Shown: positions 8,390 through 14,238 of the stretch, piece after piece | Position numbering within the stretch: position 1 is the stretch's first letter | Layout: each line of letters starts with the position of its first letter | From: a virus | Length of the DNA stretch: 25,390 nt | Direction: 5' to 3' (one strand) | IMG/VR virus record: IMGVR_UViG_3300046001_004877 | Location: 1 to 25,390 of that record | Program-made: the position numbers and the translations under genes | Notes under the pieces: generated by a model | What the model saw: only the letters and a program-made list of their open reading frames with translations | Database searches by the model: none | Told to the model about the DNA's origin: nothing

Positions 8390-8568
8390 TGGATAAACTA
8401 GATGAAAAGAACGCAGAGGCCTTCGGTCAAACAGTATCGGGTATTGTTAAAGGTATGCCTGATACTAATTACCTTGACATTGGAATGCTTATTGAAAATA
8501 TATACATACGGTTTCAGAAAGAAGCCGAACGCGATGCCCGCGACGCGGCAAACGGGAAGAGAGTCTAA
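8389..8568 (+). CDS. Hypothetical phage protein
   Basis: 59 residues from ATG 8389, which shares a base with the preceding stop. A TTG six bases upstream in the same frame is less likely. The protein is helical and acidic, ending in EAERDARDAANGKRV. Function unknown. Confidence 0.65.
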   Translation: MDKLDEKNAEAFGQTVSGIVKGMPDTNYLDIGMLIENIYIRFQKEAERDARDAANGKRV

Positions 8569-8570
8569 TT

Positions 8571-8744
8571 ATGAAATTAAATAAAATGAATCATTTGTAT
8601 CAATGGATGTGGTGGCAAAAGGGTGAATGTGTTGTAGAAGTAATTGGCACAGGACACTTTCCCACGACTGCAATGGTAAAACTACCAAACGACAAGCTTA
8701 CCGAGATAGACATCGTCGAGCTTGAAATAGCGAACGACCTCTAA
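8571..8744 (+). CDS. Small hypothetical protein
   Basis: 57 residues from ATG 8571, two bases after the previous stop. A tryptophan-rich start (LYQWMWWQKGE) is followed by strands VVEVIGTGHFPTTAMVKLP and an acidic end. The overall look is that of a small beta-barrel-like phage protein. No family recognised. Confidence 0.6.
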   Translation: MKLNKMNHLYQWMWWQKGECVVEVIGTGHFPTTAMVKLPNDKLTEIDIVELEIANDL

Positions 8745-8779
8745 GGAGAACAAAATGAGCTTAAGGAGCAAAAAATGAG
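8742..8779 (+). repeat. Tandemly duplicated ribosome binding site and start codon
   Basis: TAAGGAGAACAAAATGAG (8742-8759) is followed directly by TAAGGAGCAAAAAATGAG (8762-8779): 16 of 18 bases match, with a 20-base period. The first copy opens a seven-codon frame whose TGA overlaps the second ATG (8775), the start of the next gene. Confidence 0.8.
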
Positions 8780-9032
8780 TGTATATACAGATATGGAAGA
8801 AAGCATTATGGACTGTTGGATGGTCGTGGATGACCTACGTGCTATGGCAGAATCAGAGGAGGCTGTTCCAGCTTCATTGATGATGTCGTTTGCGCAAGTG
8901 TACGCGTTTAAATTCTCACGGCTCGCGGGCCTGCACGAGGACGCCTTGAAAGAATACTATACGCTTAAAGAGGATAGTACCGAAGAGGTGGATCCTTTTA
9001 GTGTAGAAGAGATAGGAGAGATGCAATGGTAG
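8775..9032 (+). CDS. Hypothetical acidic phage protein
   Basis: 85 residues, helical, acidic at the end (EDSTEEVDPFSVEEIGEMQW). The start ATG 8775 has TAAGGAG at good spacing and is preceded by a duplicate of the same start region. Function unknown. Confidence 0.7.
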   Translation: MSVYTDMEESIMDCWMVVDDLRAMAESEEAVPASLMMSFAQVYAFKFSRLAGLHEDALKEYYTLKEDSTEEVDPFSVEEIGEMQW

Positions 9033-9178
9033 CCCGTAACGATATCACTGGAGACAAAATCCAGTCTAAAGTAAACGAGAACGACAAGTTTGACAAGAAT
9101 TACGGTGAAATTGATTGGTCAGTCAAGCTAGACGACACGCCTAAACCTGTGAAAAAGGAGAACGACGATGCCATGTAA
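9026..9178 (+). CDS. Small hydrophilic protein
   Basis: 50 residues from ATG 9026, overlapping the previous gene by seven bases and the next by eleven. The composition is charged and Asn/Asp/Lys-rich (NENDKFDKNYGEIDWSVKL). It may be disordered. Supported mainly by the tight overlaps on both sides. Confidence 0.55.
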   Translation: MVARNDITGDKIQSKVNENDKFDKNYGEIDWSVKLDDTPKPVKKENDDAM

Positions 9179-9383
9179 TCAGAACTGCAACCAAGGACGT
9201 GATTGCCAGTGCGATCGTAGTGGAGATAGAGCCGTAGTAATCGTGGCGACCCTACTGACCATTGCAATTCTTTCCATGGGATTTGGCGTATGGAAGCTTT
9301 TAAATGGAAACAAAGGCCAGGACTGTCAGATTGACGTCCACTTTAAAGACAGTACTGCCACTTATATAGGGAAGACAGTATGA
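9168..9383 (+). CDS. Small membrane protein with N-terminal cysteine motif
   Basis: 71 residues. The N terminus has four cysteines in CNQNCNQGRDCQC (residues 3-15), a motif seen in short membrane proteins of phages and proteobacterial mobile elements. A hydrophobic span follows (VVIVATLLTIAILSMGFGVW, about residues 24-43). The tail is polar. The cysteines precede the membrane span and could bind metal on the cytoplasmic side. Start ATG 9168 has AAAGGAG upstream. Function unknown. Confidence 0.7.
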   Translation: MPCNQNCNQGRDCQCDRSGDRAVVIVATLLTIAILSMGFGVWKLLNGNKGQDCQIDVHFKDSTATYIGKTV

Positions 9384-9463
9384 CCGAAGCAGAAATGGAA
9401 GAGCTACGCTTCTTATTGATACTCAGTAAGATGAAAGAGAACGCCGAGAAGTTGGCTAAGTAA
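9380..9463 (+). CDS. 27-residue helical peptide
   Basis: ATG 9380 overlaps the previous TGA by four bases. It encodes one predicted amphipathic helix (EMEEELRFLLILSKMKE-like). Very short, so the call depends on the overlap and on its being the last frame of the operon. Confidence 0.45.
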   Translation: MTEAEMEELRFLLILSKMKENAEKLAK

Positions 9464-9501
9464 TATATCACTTTTTTACGATTAATGATTATCCGTATGG
9501 C

Positions 9502-9529
9502 TTGTGTGTAGTATTTGGCGGATTATTAC
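9502..9529 (+). promoter_or_regulatory. Possible promoter of pqqA
   Basis: TTGTGT (9502-9507) and TATTAC (9524-9529) are separated by 16 bases, which would give a leader of about 35-40 bases to ATG 9571. The match to sigma70 consensus is partial. Just before the RBS lies a 16-base perfect palindrome, CTTAATATATATTAAG (9545-9560), that could be an operator or hairpin. Confidence 0.3.
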
Positions 9530-9570
9530 ATACAAGCACTTTTGCTTAATATATATTAAGGACTAACATC

Positions 9571-9642
9571 ATGTGGACAACTCCAGCTGCAACTGAAATG
9601 CGCTTTGGCTTCGAAGTGACAATGTACGTAATGAACAAATAA
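9571..9642 (+). CDS. pqqA: PqqA-like precursor peptide of pyrroloquinoline quinone
   Basis: 23 residues, starting MWTTP and containing R-FGFEVTMY. This matches the PqqA family: N-terminal MW, proline at 5, R11, G13, and the invariant pair E15 and Y19 spaced E-x3-Y. In PQQ synthesis the radical SAM enzyme PqqE, with the chaperone PqqD, links this Glu to this Tyr; other enzymes then release and oxidise the product to PQQ. Length and motif positions agree with cellular PqqA (about 22-29 residues). An AAGGA (9558-9562) precedes the ATG and a terminator follows, so it is a one-gene unit. No other pqq gene is present, so host PqqB-E would be needed. PQQ is the cofactor of methanol dehydrogenases, which suggests metabolic support during infection. 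Confidence 0.88.
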   Translation: MWTTPAATEMRFGFEVTMYVMNK

Positions 9643-9664
9643 GTATATACATTGTATATACACA

Positions 9665-9694
9665 CCCCGCCTAGGAGACTACGCGGGGTTTTTT
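9665..9694 (+). terminator. Rho-independent terminator after pqqA
   Basis: Stem CCCCGC (9665-9670) with GCGGGG (9683-9688), a 12-base loop and six T (9689-9694). It ends the upstream small-gene operon and pqqA. Confidence 0.85.
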
Positions 9695-9843
9695 GTAGCT
9701 ACAAATACTACGATCGTAGCCGACTTTAAAACAGTCGCGACTATCTTGCAAAGTGGTTCATAAAAGTCGCTTTAAATAGGTTAAGGTAACATATATGTTA
9801 CTCAGAACTAAACTATTAGTTTAGACATTTGTTTAGACATTTT

Positions 9844-9916
9844 ATACACACGTTTTGATAACGTGTGTATTTTTTGGCGTTTTGTATACACGTTTTGATA
9901 ACGTGTATATTTTTTG
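9844..9916 (+). repeat. Two tandem 40-base hairpin units with T tracts
   Basis: Two units with a 40-base period each have a stem, the loop TTTTGATAA, and TTTTTT followed by GGCGTTTTG. The stems differ by a compensatory C-G to T-A change, so base pairing is kept. They look like duplicated intrinsic terminators on the plus strand. Confidence 0.65.
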
Positions 9917-10056
9917 GCGTTTTGTATACACATCGTGTGTATATACAGTTTTTGAGTTTAATTATTTGCGTAGGTCTACACTTTTAGTTTAGTTTTGAAC
10001 TAAAACCTGTTACTTATCGGCAACACAACTGCCCTATTGTATACCATGGTTTACAC

Positions 10057-10428
10057 TTAGCGCTCTAAAAAACTCCCTTCCTTCATCTGGCGCTCTTCAT
10101 GGTGCCATATCCGGTGACAACTGGCACATAACACCACGCACTTCGCCTCGATCTCCGCACGGGCAAGCTTGTATGCCCCGTTTTGGGTCAATTCACTTAC
10201 CTTTCTATTGGCGGGATCTTTGATAACATGGTGGAAGTCCAAGGTGGCCGGATGATTCTGTCCACACTGCACGCACTCCAAGGTAGACTTATACTCTTCC
10301 CACTCGGCCCGCATACGAATCTTCTGCAAACGTATGCGCTCGATGTGCGCTTCCCTGTTGGAATGGTAGTGCTTGCTTGAATACTGCCGTTGTTTTAGTC
10401 TTCGTTCTTCCGGATCTTTGATCGGCAT
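10057..10428 (-). CDS. HNH endonuclease
   Basis: 123 residues from ATG 10428; an in-frame ATG at 10464 would add 12 residues. The N terminus is basic and helical (DPEERRLKQRQYSSKHYHSN). The HNH core is visible: zinc-binding pair CVQCG, the metal-binding LDFHHV, then the pair LCASCHRIWH. This layout is common in free-standing phage HNH proteins, which can be homing nucleases or packaging nucleases. It is the only minus-strand gene in the left half of the window and converges on the pqqA operon, which supports entry as an independent mobile gene. There is no intron or split host gene beside it. Confidence 0.85.
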   Translation of the reverse strand: MPIKDPEERRLKQRQYSSKHYHSNREAHIERIRLQKIRMRAEWEEYKSTLECVQCGQNHPATLDFHHVIKDPANRKVSELTQNGAYKLARAEIEAKCVVLCASCHRIWHHEERQMKEGSFLER

Positions 10429-10586
10429 AGTAGAATACCCGTCTACAGATTGTATGCGAAACATCTTTTATATCATTATCGGTGCCAAATGTCCAACCTA
10501 CTCGATTACTACCTCTGCTATAAAGAAGCTTTTCTACTCGGTGCGTCGTTTGGTATACTTGTTTCGTATACTTTTGCTAAAAAAGC

Positions 10587-10614
10587 TTTACAAAATCATA
10601 GATAATGGTATTCT
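10587..10614 (+). promoter_or_regulatory. Probable sigma70 promoter
   Basis: TTTACA (10587-10592, five of six) and TATTCT (10609-10614, four of six) are 16 bases apart, in an AT-rich region divergent to the HNH gene. It would drive the small-gene cluster at 10.6-11.6 kb. Confidence 0.45.
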
Positions 10615-10678
10615 AGTTGCTCAAACCTGATTATTGGGGCGAATTATGTTCATCAGAAAGTTAGAAAAGGAAAATACC

Positions 10679-10870
10679 ATGTATGTAATAGACTTAGCAC
10701 GTGTGCAATTGCCCGATGCCGAACTGCATGCCGCTATCGCATTGCGCGAGAGTAAAGTTGCACGGCTCAAGGAGCAAATGGGTAGCAAATACCGTCTCCA
10801 TCCAGATAACGTCGTCCGTTTACCACGGCCCACGCCTCATTTCTTGTTGAAGGAGAACGGTGATGAGTAA
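10679..10870 (+). CDS. Hypothetical phage protein
   Basis: 63 residues from ATG 10679, preceded by AAAAGGAAA. In-frame starts lie further upstream (ATG 10646, TTG 10634), but the promoter-like sequence at 10587-10614 and the better RBS favour 10679. The middle is helical and charged (LHAAIALRESKVARLKEQMG). Overlaps the next gene. Function unknown. Confidence 0.6.
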   Translation: MYVIDLARVQLPDAELHAAIALRESKVARLKEQMGSKYRLHPDNVVRLPRPTPHFLLKENGDE

Positions 10871-11108
10871 TTTACCTATTACCCGTACGATCTTAAAAGA
10901 TATCGTTATGGAATCAATGGCACATACCTTCGACAGTGACCTATTGTCCGACCTTTATAAAGACGCTTACGGCTTTCGTCCGGACGCAGAATACTTTAAG
11001 GCCTGGAAGGAATATCCCGACGACTTTAAACAAGTTATATGGAACAGAATACTGGTCGACCTTGCGGCGGCCGTAGAAGCAGACAAGGAAGAGGAGCAAT
11101 ATGAGTAA
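10863..11108 (+). CDS. Hypothetical acidic phage protein
   Basis: 81 residues from ATG 10863 with GGAG seven bases upstream; a GTG three bases earlier is also in frame. It contains ETHF-like aromatic and acidic helices (YKDAYGFRPDAEYFKAW) and an acidic end (EADKEEEQYE). The segment DAYGFRP..YF.W resembles a motif often seen in short phage proteins, function unknown. Confidence 0.65.
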   Translation: MSNLPITRTILKDIVMESMAHTFDSDLLSDLYKDAYGFRPDAEYFKAWKEYPDDFKQVIWNRILVDLAAAVEADKEEEQYE

Positions 11109-11400
11109 CATAATAGAAATGACAGCAGAAGAAATGAAAGAGTGGCTTAAGAAATCTTCTCCATCAACAAAAGACCTTATCAACAGCCCTCCGCATTACA
11201 CCAGCGGAGGGATCGAAACGATAGACTACATGGAGGCCAAGTCCACCCCTGAGGAATTCAGAGGGCACCTACGCCTTACAGCACTCAAGTATCTATCCCG
11301 CGCAGGCCTTAAAGACGACACACTCAAGGATTTAAAGAAAGCGCAATGGTATATCAATGCCCTTGTGGAATTCATAGAAGACAGCACGGATAAACCATAG
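11101..11400 (+). CDS. DUF3310 family phage protein
   Basis: 99 residues. The family signature is clear: INSPPHYTSGGIETIDYMEA, then LTALKYLSRAGLKD and LKDLKKAQWYINALVEFI. DUF3310 proteins are widespread in phages, often beside nucleotide metabolism or replication genes; some are annotated as nucleotide kinases without biochemical proof. The N-terminal 25 residues are extra and charged. ATG 11101 overlaps the preceding gene by eight bases, with GAGGAG upstream. Confidence 0.85.
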   Translation: MSNIIEMTAEEMKEWLKKSSPSTKDLINSPPHYTSGGIETIDYMEAKSTPEEFRGHLRLTALKYLSRAGLKDDTLKDLKKAQWYINALVEFIEDSTDKP

Positions 11401-11412
11401 TAAACTACGTCA

Positions 11413-11604
11413 ATGGACGACGAAAAACTAATGCAGATAGTCAGGATTACCGTGGACGGGATAACGTATCCCATGTTCGCTCCCGTTATTTGCAAAGAAA
11501 ATGAAGAAGTAGGCGAAATTCAAGACCTAGAATTCGGTGAAATCGTCGTAATGAAACACATTGTATCTTGCCTACTTCATGGACTGAATAATACGGTGCA
11601 ATAA
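11413..11604 (+). CDS. Small hypothetical protein
   Basis: 63 residues, beta-strand-rich at first (LMQIVRITVDGITYPMFAP). No clear ribosome binding site precedes ATG 11413, which lowers confidence. It ends 22 bases before the terminator, so it is the last frame of this operon. Confidence 0.5.
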   Translation: MDDEKLMQIVRITVDGITYPMFAPVICKENEEVGEIQDLEFGEIVVMKHIVSCLLHGLNNTVQ

Positions 11605-11626
11605 AAAATAATAGAATACCTTTATA

Positions 11627-11649
11627 GAGACCTTCGGGTCTCTTTTTTT
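11627..11649 (+). terminator. Rho-independent terminator
   Basis: Perfect stem GAGACC/GGTCTC with TTCG tetraloop (11627-11642) and seven T. A very strong intrinsic terminator ending the 10.6-11.6 kb operon. Confidence 0.95.
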
Positions 11650-12174
11650 ATCTAAAGAAAGTAAGTAGATACTTATTGTGGGAAAAGGTGTCCTATAAAA
11701 AGTATCTATGTGGAAAAAAAGTACCTAAGTAAGAATTATTGTGGGTACTTTTAGGCGAGTTGGGCGAAATTTGACGTAATGGGCGTATATTGTGGGTACT
11801 TCGGTGTTTTTTAGAAAGGGCGGATGGTCTGAATGGCTTGGGGCGTGGGTCTTGGGGCTTGGTGAGTGGTGGGAGGGGAATGGATCATGGACCACGGCCC
11901 ACGGGCAATTATGCGTTCTCATATAGGGACGTTTTGAAAAAAAAAAAAATGAAATTATTTTTTTATAATTTGACGTAATAGACGTAATGCCGTAATGAAC
12001 CAGTCATAGCAAGGGTTTCAAGCATTACGTTACATTACGTTGAAATAATAGACGTAATGAGCAATCCAAATCGTTCTAAAAGTGCGCGCGAGACATAAAT
12101 TTGGAAAAATTAATTTCTTTTTTTTGGCTAGAAAAGAGTAATGGAAGTGATTTTTTGAACACAAAGACATCTGA
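11650..12174. other. Non-coding regulatory region: G-rich tract and ACGTAAT motifs
   Basis: I see no convincing gene here. It holds TTGTGGGTACTT-like repeats (around 11739 and 11788), a G-rich tract with five runs of three or four G (11840-11879), a short GGCCC/GGACC repeat (about 11884-11906), a 13-base A run, and a cluster of ACGTAAT motifs in both directions: 11774, 11973, 11982 and 12052 forward, 12024 and 12034 inverted. It precedes a strong promoter, so operator sites are likely. Confidence 0.55.
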
Positions 12175-12203
12175 TTGACATGCCTACTTATTATCGGTAT
12201 ATT
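12175..12203 (+). promoter_or_regulatory. Strong sigma70-type promoter
   Basis: TTGACA (12175-12180, perfect) and TATATT (12198-12203) are 17 bases apart. Transcription would start near 12210 and give a leader of about 30 bases to ATG 12239. It serves the small-terminase operon. Confidence 0.8.
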
Positions 12204-12238
12204 ACGTGGGTAGTTTTATATATCAGGAGAAATCAAGA

Positions 12239-12502
12239 ATGCCTTTGAAAGATGTTGAAGTAAAGATGAATGGAATAACACCTAGGCAACACACTATCCG
12301 CCATAGCGTAAATACTGGAAGAGCTAAGTATCCATTCAAGGCAATGATAATAGGTGATTACATATCTGTTGGCTCTCAAAAAGAAGCAGAGAACATCAGG
12401 CATGCACTTAAGTCATTCTATAAACGAATAGCTAATAGACGCTTTACTGTCAGACAGCCCATGGAAGATGATAATGTTTGGATATGCCGGAGGGTAAGCT
12501 AA
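12239..12502 (+). CDS. Small conserved phage protein
   Basis: 87 residues from ATG 12239, ten bases after AGGAG; the longer in-frame form from 12206 would start at the expected transcription start and is unlikely. The core KYPFKAMIIGDYISVGSQKEAENIRHALKSFYKR matches a pattern common in small phage proteins (YPF..M..GD.. followed by a helix and a final basic strand such as FTVRQP....WICRR). Function unknown. The stop shares a base with the terminase ATG (TAATG). Confidence 0.7.
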   Translation: MPLKDVEVKMNGITPRQHTIRHSVNTGRAKYPFKAMIIGDYISVGSQKEAENIRHALKSFYKRIANRRFTVRQPMEDDNVWICRRVS

Positions 12503-13245
12503 TGGCCGCAAAGGATGTTTGGAATGTCCCGCCCATCTTGGGGGATAAATTGCAGAAGAGACTATCTAGTAATGTAGGCTCTTTGCTTAGTCAGAAGAAG
12601 AAGTTAAATGGCCGCGAGTGGAAGTTTGTGCAAGAGCTGGTATCAGGTGACGGTCAAGTCACAATGAAAGAGTGCGCCATCCGTGCTGGCTTTAGTGAGA
12701 AGTCTGCAAAGGTCACGGCATGGAAGCTTACTAATCCTGAAATCTGTCCGCATGTAGTCGCCGCGATCCAAGAGTATCGTGCCGAGTTAAATGCAAAGTA
12801 TGGCACCAATTACGATAGGCACATGAAGGATTTGCAGTTGATACGGGATAAAGCACTTGAGGCTGGCGCATTTGGTGCGGCGGTATCTGCTGAATATCGT
12901 CGAGGCCAAGCACTTGGCACCATCTACATCGAGAGAAAAGAAGTTCGTATCGGCACCATCGATAGTATGAGTAAAGACGAAGTAATGCGTAAGCTTGAGG
13001 AAATCAAACGCATCTACGGCGCTCCACCTCAAACCATCATTGATATGGAGCCCATCGATGTAATAAAAACCATCGAGGTAGAACCGGCATTTGACGCAAA
13101 CGAGGTAATTGAGAATGGCAATAAAACCAGAGGCGGGGCTATACAAAAGACTGAAGGAGAATCTACCGGAGGCGCACATCACGAGGATAGAGTCGAGAGT
13201 GAACCTAGGGATACCGGATTGCCTGATAGCGCTGAACAAGACTAG
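12502..13245 (+). CDS. terS: Terminase small subunit
   Basis: 247 residues. It would bind phage DNA at the packaging site and hand it to the large subunit. A helix-turn-helix is seen at about residues 40-90: GREWKFVQELV, then MKECAIRAGFSEKSAKVTAWKL and NPEICPHVVAAIQE. This is the layout of the Terminase_2/XtmA-type family. A helical oligomerisation region follows (YDRHMKDLQLIRDKALEAG), then an EVMRKLEEIKRIYG segment and a disordered, charged tail. Start ATG 12502 has GGAGGG upstream. Unusually the large subunit is 6.9 kb downstream, separated by the minus-strand block. The last 131 bases are also read by the next gene. Confidence 0.75.
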   Translation: MAAKDVWNVPPILGDKLQKRLSSNVGSLLSQKKKLNGREWKFVQELVSGDGQVTMKECAIRAGFSEKSAKVTAWKLTNPEICPHVVAAIQEYRAELNAKYGTNYDRHMKDLQLIRDKALEAGAFGAAVSAEYRRGQALGTIYIERKEVRIGTIDSMSKDEVMRKLEEIKRIYGAPPQTIIDMEPIDVIKTIEVEPAFDANEVIENGNKTRGGAIQKTEGESTGGAHHEDRVESEPRDTGLPDSAEQD

Positions 13246-13531
13246 GTTTGTAATGGTGGAGCTGAAGGTGGTAAAGCGCGGTAAAAAGGTCGCGCTTAGT
13301 CCACATCAAGTAGCCTTCCATCTGAAGCATGCCAGCCTAGGCTGTCCCACATATATCTTAGTGCAGTATCATCCGGCCGGCACAACATCTGCACTAAAGG
13401 CCGAGCTATTGCTGTATGACGGTGGCCAAGCAGAGGATTTACTGTTGCGTGGCGTGGAGTGTATACCAGCTGAAAAATGGCCGCTATCGCATGTGCAATG
13501 GCATATGTTTAGGCATGCTTTAACCGAGTAA
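13115..13531 (+). CDS. VRR-NUC-like nuclease
   Basis: 138 residues from ATG 13115. The catalytic pattern of a PD-(D/E)xK/VRR-NUC fold is seen: the N-terminal E of AGLYKRLKENLPEA, NLGIPDCLIAL (D), VMVELKVVKRGKK (E-x-K) and LSPHQVAFH (Q). Such small nucleases occur in phages beside terminase or replication genes and may resolve branched DNA before packaging. It starts inside the end of the small terminase gene, 131 bases before that gene's stop, in another frame. A terminator follows four bases after the stop. Confidence 0.75.
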   Translation: MAIKPEAGLYKRLKENLPEAHITRIESRVNLGIPDCLIALNKTRFVMVELKVVKRGKKVALSPHQVAFHLKHASLGCPTYILVQYHPAGTTSALKAELLLYDGGQAEDLLLRGVECIPAEKWPLSHVQWHMFRHALTE

Positions 13532-13534
13532 AAG

Positions 13535-13559
13535 AAAAGGGGCTTAGCGCCCCTTTTTT
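13535..13559. terminator. Terminator between convergent operons
   Basis: Stem AAAAGGGGC/GCCCCTTTT with loop TTAGC and T tract to 13559. On the minus strand the same stem is followed by TTTTCTTT, so it could work in both directions between the terminase operon and the minus-strand block. Confidence 0.85.
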
Positions 13560-13716
13560 ATTTCCCTCCAAATAGATGTGCAAATAACACCATCGATATA
13601 AGCTTTAATAACATGCCGAGTGTAATTGGTGAATTAGTCTCTGCCGGTTTGGCCAATATCGTGGCACGCTCGCGCCGTAGTCGCTGGCGCCTTTCGTGCG
13701 AGGTTTCTCTTGTCAT
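13558..13716 (-). CDS. Small basic membrane protein
   Basis: 52 residues from ATG 13716. The N-terminal half is arginine-rich (HERRQRLRRERA) and the C-terminal half is a hydrophobic span (ITLGMLLKLISMVLFAHLF), so the basic end would stay in the cytoplasm. The RBS (AAGGGA) is 15 bases upstream, further than ideal. A competing ATG at 13725 in another frame would give a 30-residue peptide without a recognisable feature. Its stop lies in the terminator T tract. Confidence 0.45.
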   Translation of the reverse strand: MTRETSHERRQRLRRERATILAKPAETNSPITLGMLLKLISMVLFAHLFGGK

Positions 13717-13725
13717 AGCTGGCCA

Positions 13726-13941
13726 TTAATATCCCTTGTAGATTCTAATGGCCTCGTCTTCTAGGCTGTCGCTGAATCCATCGCCTATGTCGCTAAAACG
13801 AACGGCAAGGCCTTCCTCGTCCACTATTCGCAATAGTTTAACCTCGTATAGCGTCGGACTGTCTCCGGTGCCGTAGCCGTCGTAGCATTCGTCCACATCG
13901 GCCGTTACTAAATACCCACTATGTTCAAAATCAAAGCTCAC
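13726..13941 (-). CDS. Small acidic protein, GTG start
   Basis: 71 residues, strongly acidic (ADVDECYDGYGTGDSP, SDIGDGFSDSLEDEA). The start is GTG 13941 with GAGGAGAT upstream, inside the end of the preceding gene. It may be a DNA-mimic-like or regulatory protein, but only the charge suggests this. Confidence 0.6.
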   Translation of the reverse strand: MSFDFEHSGYLVTADVDECYDGYGTGDSPTLYEVKLLRIVDEEGLAVRFSDIGDGFSDSLEDEAIRIYKGY

Positions 13942-14083
13942 GGATTATCTCCTCGTATCTAAGCGCATCGTCAGAAAATTCTCTTAGTATGGCAATCACT
14001 TCCTCTTCTGAATAGCCTTTATTGATAGCATTATCGCCAAAAGCCAATTCATATACGGCCTCTTTAAATTGTTTGTCGGTCAT
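13931..14083 (-). CDS. Small acidic helical protein
   Basis: 50 residues from ATG 14083 with AAAGG upstream. Two or three helices (FKEAVYELAFGD, SEEEVIAILREF, LRYEEIIREL). It overlaps the next gene by 11 bases. Function unknown. Confidence 0.55.
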   Translation of the reverse strand: MTDKQFKEAVYELAFGDNAINKGYSEEEVIAILREFSDDALRYEEIIREL

Positions 14084-14088
14084 CTCAT

Positions 14089-14238
14089 CTACCTTTCGTA
14101 TGCATCTAAAAAATCGTTAACGGCCTCTTCTACGGTCTCTCCCACGTAGCTGGTTGATATAATCTCGGTGCAATCGTCGTCAGAGAGCTCGTAGCCTAAA
14201 TTAGCGGCGAAGGCCTTTAGTTCATCAAAGCTCATCAT
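14089..14238 (-). CDS. Small acidic protein
   Basis: 49 residues, MMSFDELKAFAANLGYELSD at the start, acidic after. GAGGAGG is placed six to eight bases before ATG 14238; the second ATG (14235) is also usable. The first 14 bases overlap the upstream gene. Function unknown. Confidence 0.55.
   Translation of the reverse strand: MMSFDELKAFAANLGYELSDDDCTEIISTSYVGETVEEAVNDFLDAYER

Larger units (their letters stand above)
9643..10005. repeat. Dense array of short perfect inverted repeats
   Basis: No gene lies between 9643 and 10056. Instead there are at least nine perfect palindromes or hairpins: GTATATAC twice (9643-9650, 9654-9661), TTGTAGCTACAA (9693-9704), CTACGATCGTAG (9708-9719), AGTCGCGACT (9733-9742), GTAACATATATGTTAC (9786-9801), CTAAACTA/TAGTTTAG (9808-9824), ATACACACG/CGTGTGTAT (9844-9870), TATACACG/CGTGTATA (9885-9909), ATACACA/TGTGTAT (9926-9942), and TTTTAGTT/AACTAAAA (9982-10005). 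They lie between convergent transcripts. Possible roles are a replication origin, a recombination or packaging signal, or serial terminators. Confidence 0.7.

Noticed and set aside
9844-9942. CRISPR array
   Set aside because: The repeats are self-complementary hairpins with a 40-base period and near-identical intervening sequence; there are no unique spacers and no cas genes.
10183-10380. Plus-strand gene opposite the HNH endonuclease
   Set aside because: It is the complementary-strand shadow of a clear HNH gene with intact zinc and metal ligands.
11790-11978. A 62-residue gene in the G-rich gap
   Set aside because: The reading is a low-complexity product of the G-rich tract and a poly-A run (ending in a lysine run), without RBS and between a strong terminator and the promoter of the next operon.
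12206-12238. N-terminal extension of the small gene before the terminase
   Set aside because: The upstream start coincides with the expected transcription start of the strong promoter and has no RBS; ATG 12239 has AGGAG.
13636-13725. A 30-residue peptide starting at ATG 13725 on the minus strand
   Set aside because: It has a better-placed RBS than the 52-residue membrane protein in the other frame, but no hydrophobic span or motif. I kept the longer frame at low confidence and note this as the alternative.
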